Below, in pieces: positions 5,900 through 7,874 of a stretch of DNA of 7,874 nucleotides. The translations under genes were made by a program, and so were the position numbers. Source of the DNA: Anaerolineaceae bacterium UBA700 (GTDB taxonomy: Bacteria; Chloroflexota; Anaerolineae; Anaerolineales; Anaerolineaceae); the NCBI GenBank assembly GCA_002298885.1, contig DBMK01000192.1:1-7874 (forward strand), read 5' to 3'. Within the stretch, counting starts at the first letter, position 1. Every line of letters begins with the position of its first letter. The notes below the pieces were generated by a model. It was not told where the DNA came from, ran no database searches, and saw nothing but the letters and a program-made list of their open reading frames with translations.

Positions 5900-6526
5900 A
5901 TGAACATAGCCCGGCCGGATGATTTACAGTATACTTATACGGTCAACATTGGCAAATTCGTCCCACCAGGCTTCCGCATGATTTTTGAAGATCTTTACGA
6001 GCAGGCGAAAAAACTAGACCCCCAGGCATTAGGCTCACTTCACGACCAGCTTTACCCGGTGGTTTTCCGGTATGTTTCCTACCGCCTGCAGGATGACCAG
6101 CTCTGCGAGGATATCACTTCGGAGGTGTTCATTCGCTTATTAGACACCCTTCACCATAAAGATCACAATATCAAAGATATCCGGGCCTGGTTGATCGGGG
6201 TCGCTTCAAACCTTATCAACGATCATTTCCGCCAAAAATATCGCCGCAAGTTCGAAGCGCTGGATGACCACGTCGATCTGCCCGACCAGCACTCAACCGA
6301 AGGTTCGGTAGACCGTTCGATCACTTTAAACGAAATTCGCTGGGCTGTTTCACGCCTGACGCCAGACCAGCAGCACGTCCTGGCCTTGCGGTTTTCACAG
6401 GATCTATCGTTGGAAGAAACAGCAACAATTATTGGCAAGTCGATCAATGCAGTAAAAGTGCTTCAATTTCGCGCCCTGGCTGCCATGCGGCGGCAGTTAG
6501 ATGAAAGATGGAATAATCATAAATGA
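5900..6526 (+). CDS. RNA polymerase ECF-type sigma factor
   Basis: A 208-residue extracytoplasmic-function sigma factor directing RNA polymerase to a specific promoter set. Region sigma-2 spans about 45-115: LHDQLYPVVFRYVSYRL, then CEDITSEVFIRLL (region 2.2, core-binding) and DIRAWLIGVASNLINDHFR (regions 2.3-2.4, -10 recognition). A variable acidic linker (about 120-143) follows, then sigma-4 at about 145-200 with LTPDQQHVLALRF and the helix-turn-helix LSLEETATIIGKSINAVKVLQFRALAAMRR, which reads the -35. The start is uncertain: the ATG at 5900 has no ribosome-binding site and gives a 26-residue leader atypical for the family, whereas an ATG at 5978 (MIFEDLYEQAKKLD, 182 residues) fits usual lengths; TATACT at 5930-5935 could then be an internal -10. 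Its stop overlaps the next start (ATGA), the common arrangement for a sigma factor and its regulator. Confidence 0.93.
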   Translation: MNIARPDDLQYTYTVNIGKFVPPGFRMIFEDLYEQAKKLDPQALGSLHDQLYPVVFRYVSYRLQDDQLCEDITSEVFIRLLDTLHHKDHNIKDIRAWLIGVASNLINDHFRQKYRRKFEALDDHVDLPDQHSTEGSVDRSITLNEIRWAVSRLTPDQQHVLALRFSQDLSLEETATIIGKSINAVKVLQFRALAAMRRQLDERWNNHK

Positions 6527-7836
6527 GTGCGCCCGATCTAAGTTCTGTGCTTGAAGAATGCATTACCCAACTGCAACAGGGAGCCACCCTGGAGCAGGTC
6601 CTGGAACGTTACCCTCAATACGCCGTTGAGCTCCGTTCGTTATTAGAAACAGCCACGTGGATGAAGGATGCGCGTAAGGGAATCACACCGTCGAAAGACG
6701 CGCAAATCCGCAGCCGGATTTCCTTTATCAACCGCGCTTACCAGCCCGAAGCCCGCCCCGGTTTCTTCCAGTCGCTCCACCTCCGTCTGGCTACAACCAT
6801 CATCATCGCCCTGATCGCCTTTGGGTTGGTCGGCACCACGCTCACTTCCGCTCAGTCTTTGCCGGGGGACGTGCTTTACCCGGTGAAGCTTGCCTTCGAA
6901 CAGGTGCAGTTGAACTTTGCCGGCGGGCCGCAGCAGCGTATGCAGCTCCAGGAAGATTTCGACCAGCGCCGGGCAGAAGAAGTAGACCGGTTGAAGCAGG
7001 CCGGAAGGCGGACTGTGGTTTCCTTCAGCGGCGTCCTGACGCAGAACAGCGGGCAGTGGCAGGTAGCCGGAATAACCCTGGATTTGAGCGGTCAGCAAAC
7101 GGCCCAGGCAGCCGGCTGGGAGAATCTGGTAGTGCAGGTTTCCGGCGAGCTGGATGGAATGACCGTTCACGTCACTGATATCACCCCCAGGGTGCTTACG
7201 TTTGACGGCACGCTTCAAAAGAAAGACGAGCACACCTGGCTTGTCGATGGAGTGCAGGTGTTTTTGAATGAAAACACACAAATTGAGGCCTCGGCGCCGG
7301 TTGGCAGCCTGTTAAGTGTCACCGCGCGCAGGGATGCCGACGGAAATATCGTGGCGGTAACGATAAAAGTACTCGAAACTCCCGCTGCAACCCAGGGCGA
7401 AAATTCGACTTCGGAAGTCGAGGAACCCCAGCCGGTCGCCAGCGCTACCCAACCCGTCGAGACCGAGTCGCGCCCCGAAGGGGAGCACCCCAGCCCAACC
7501 AGCGTGGCGCCAACCCCGCTCCCTACCCAGCCAGATTCATCTGCCACCCCGCGCAGCGACGGTGGCGAGCATAAACCGCCGACTTCTACCGATACGCCGG
7601 CCATAGCTCCCTCGGCAACGCCAACCCAGACGCCCTCTCATAACGGCGATGGCGATGGCCACCGGACCCGGACAGTTCCCCCCAGGTGGACCCCCACACA
7701 AACACCGTCAACCCAAACGCCAACTCCAACTTCGACGATGACCCCCACGCCAACCGGAACGCAAACCGGCCAGCCGCCTGAAGAAAACAACCCGCCGTCT
7801 CGGACGCCAACGCCAACGCCAACCCGCATCGATTAA
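6523..7836 (+). CDS. Membrane protein with DUF5667/DUF5666-like domains and Pro/Thr-rich tail, probable sigma regulator
   Basis: A 437-residue protein that may act as anti-sigma factor for the adjacent ECF sigma; this is inferred from the 4-nt ATGA overlap and the topology. Residues 6-45 are a helical cytosolic module (LEECITQLQQGATLEQVLERYPQYAVELRSLL), a pattern recurring in Chloroflexota proteins next to ECF sigmas. One membrane span lies at about 88-110, immediately followed by LPGDVLYPVKLAFEQVQL (113-130), the DUF5667-like signature, and a charged helix to 160. Two beta repeats of DUF5666 type follow at about 166-222 (FSGVLTQNSGQWQVAGITLDL) and 225-284 (LTFDGTLQKKDEHTWLVDGVQVFL). Residues about 285-437 are low-complexity Pro/Thr/Ser with TPTPT runs, suggesting a wall-spanning, possibly glycosylated stalk. 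The zinc anti-sigma motif HxxxCxxC is absent. Domain names are from memory. Confidence 0.88.
   Translation: MSAPDLSSVLEECITQLQQGATLEQVLERYPQYAVELRSLLETATWMKDARKGITPSKDAQIRSRISFINRAYQPEARPGFFQSLHLRLATTIIIALIAFGLVGTTLTSAQSLPGDVLYPVKLAFEQVQLNFAGGPQQRMQLQEDFDQRRAEEVDRLKQAGRRTVVSFSGVLTQNSGQWQVAGITLDLSGQQTAQAAGWENLVVQVSGELDGMTVHVTDITPRVLTFDGTLQKKDEHTWLVDGVQVFLNENTQIEASAPVGSLLSVTARRDADGNIVAVTIKVLETPAATQGENSTSEVEEPQPVASATQPVETESRPEGEHPSPTSVAPTPLPTQPDSSATPRSDGGEHKPPTSTDTPAIAPSATPTQTPSHNGDGDGHRTRTVPPRWTPTQTPSTQTPTPTSTMTPTPTGTQTGQPPEENNPPSRTPTPTPTRID
7804..7821 (+). repeat. Three perfect ACGCCA hexamers in the Pro/Thr tail
   Basis: ACGCCA is repeated three times in a row, encoding alternating Thr-Pro near the C terminus. 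Looser copies of the same Thr-Pro codon pair are scattered from about 7610 to 7760. Such a tract can gain or lose six-base units by slippage without breaking the frame. Confidence 0.75.
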
Positions 7837-7855
7837 TCAAGGAATCATAAGATTT

Positions 7856-7874
7856 CGGGCTGCTCCGCAGCCCG
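7856..7874 (+). terminator. Probable intrinsic terminator of the sigma-factor unit (cut by window end)
   Basis: CGGGCTGC (7856-7863) and GCAGCCCG (7867-7874) make a perfect 8-bp GC-rich stem with a 3-nt TCC loop, 19 nt after the stop codon of the membrane protein gene. The run of T that would confirm a rho-independent terminator would lie beyond the window. It could also serve a convergent gene from the right. Confidence 0.7.

Noticed and set aside
5506..5907. 133-codon minus-strand frame antisense to the 97-residue protein
   Set aside because: The plus-strand frame has a GGAGG site, signal-peptide-like start and position in the sigma unit; the antisense product shows no domain and would run across the divergent regulatory gap.
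7604..7830. CRISPR-like periodicity in the repetitive 3' region of the membrane protein gene
   Set aside because: The periodicity is 6-nt Thr-Pro codon pairs within an open frame; there are no 20-40 nt direct repeats with unique spacers.

Overview
The window reads like a chromosomal segment of a Chloroflexota bacterium, most likely Anaerolineae. This is an inference from gene content and style, not from a marker gene. The clues are an ECF sigma factor paired with a DUF5667/DUF5666-type membrane protein with a long Pro/Thr tail, a methylmalonyl-CoA mutase cobalamin-binding domain encoded as its own small protein, a ribose-phosphate pyrophosphokinase with a non-standard metal/ribose loop, and moderately GC-rich coding DNA with AT-rich gaps. 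No rRNA, tRNA, CRISPR array, transposase or phage gene was seen.

Layout. Positions 26-5319 hold seven minus-strand genes. The leftmost (26-430) is a small SHOCT-like/YvlB-type protein, separated by about 170 nt from a tight four-gene minus-strand cluster transcribed 3743 to 602: GNAT acetyltransferase, prs (PRPP synthase), mutM (formamidopyrimidine-DNA glycosylase), and an unrecognised 241-residue single-pass membrane protein. Gaps inside the cluster are 20, 3 and 20 nt, so it is probably one operon. A candidate promoter sits at 3813-3841, and a stem-loop (3765-3805) lies almost exactly at the predicted 5' end of the transcript. To the right, 3896-5319 is a two-gene unit: the stand-alone B12-binding subunit of an acyl-CoA mutase followed by its MeaB/ArgK-type GTPase chaperone, overlapping by 22 nt or by 4 nt depending on the start. 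The catalytic mutase subunit is not in the window.

The gap 5320-5590 is AT-rich and carries divergent regulatory signals. Rightward from it runs a plus-strand unit: a 97-residue unknown protein with a signal-peptide-like N terminus, an ECF sigma factor, and a 437-residue membrane protein whose start overlaps the sigma stop codon (ATGA). That last protein has a cytosolic helical module, one membrane span, a DUF5667-like segment, two DUF5666-like beta repeats and a roughly 150-residue Pro/Thr/Ser tail. A perfect GC-rich hairpin at the right edge (7856-7874) probably ends this unit.

The most intriguing part is the 5464-7874 locus: a probable sigma/anti-sigma-like signalling unit without the usual zinc anti-sigma motif, preceded by a small secreted or membrane-anchored protein whose start region has an out-of-frame mini-ORF and a hairpin presenting the ribosome-binding site. 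The rest is mostly housekeeping: nucleotide precursor supply, oxidised-base repair, and propionyl/methylmalonyl-CoA metabolism.
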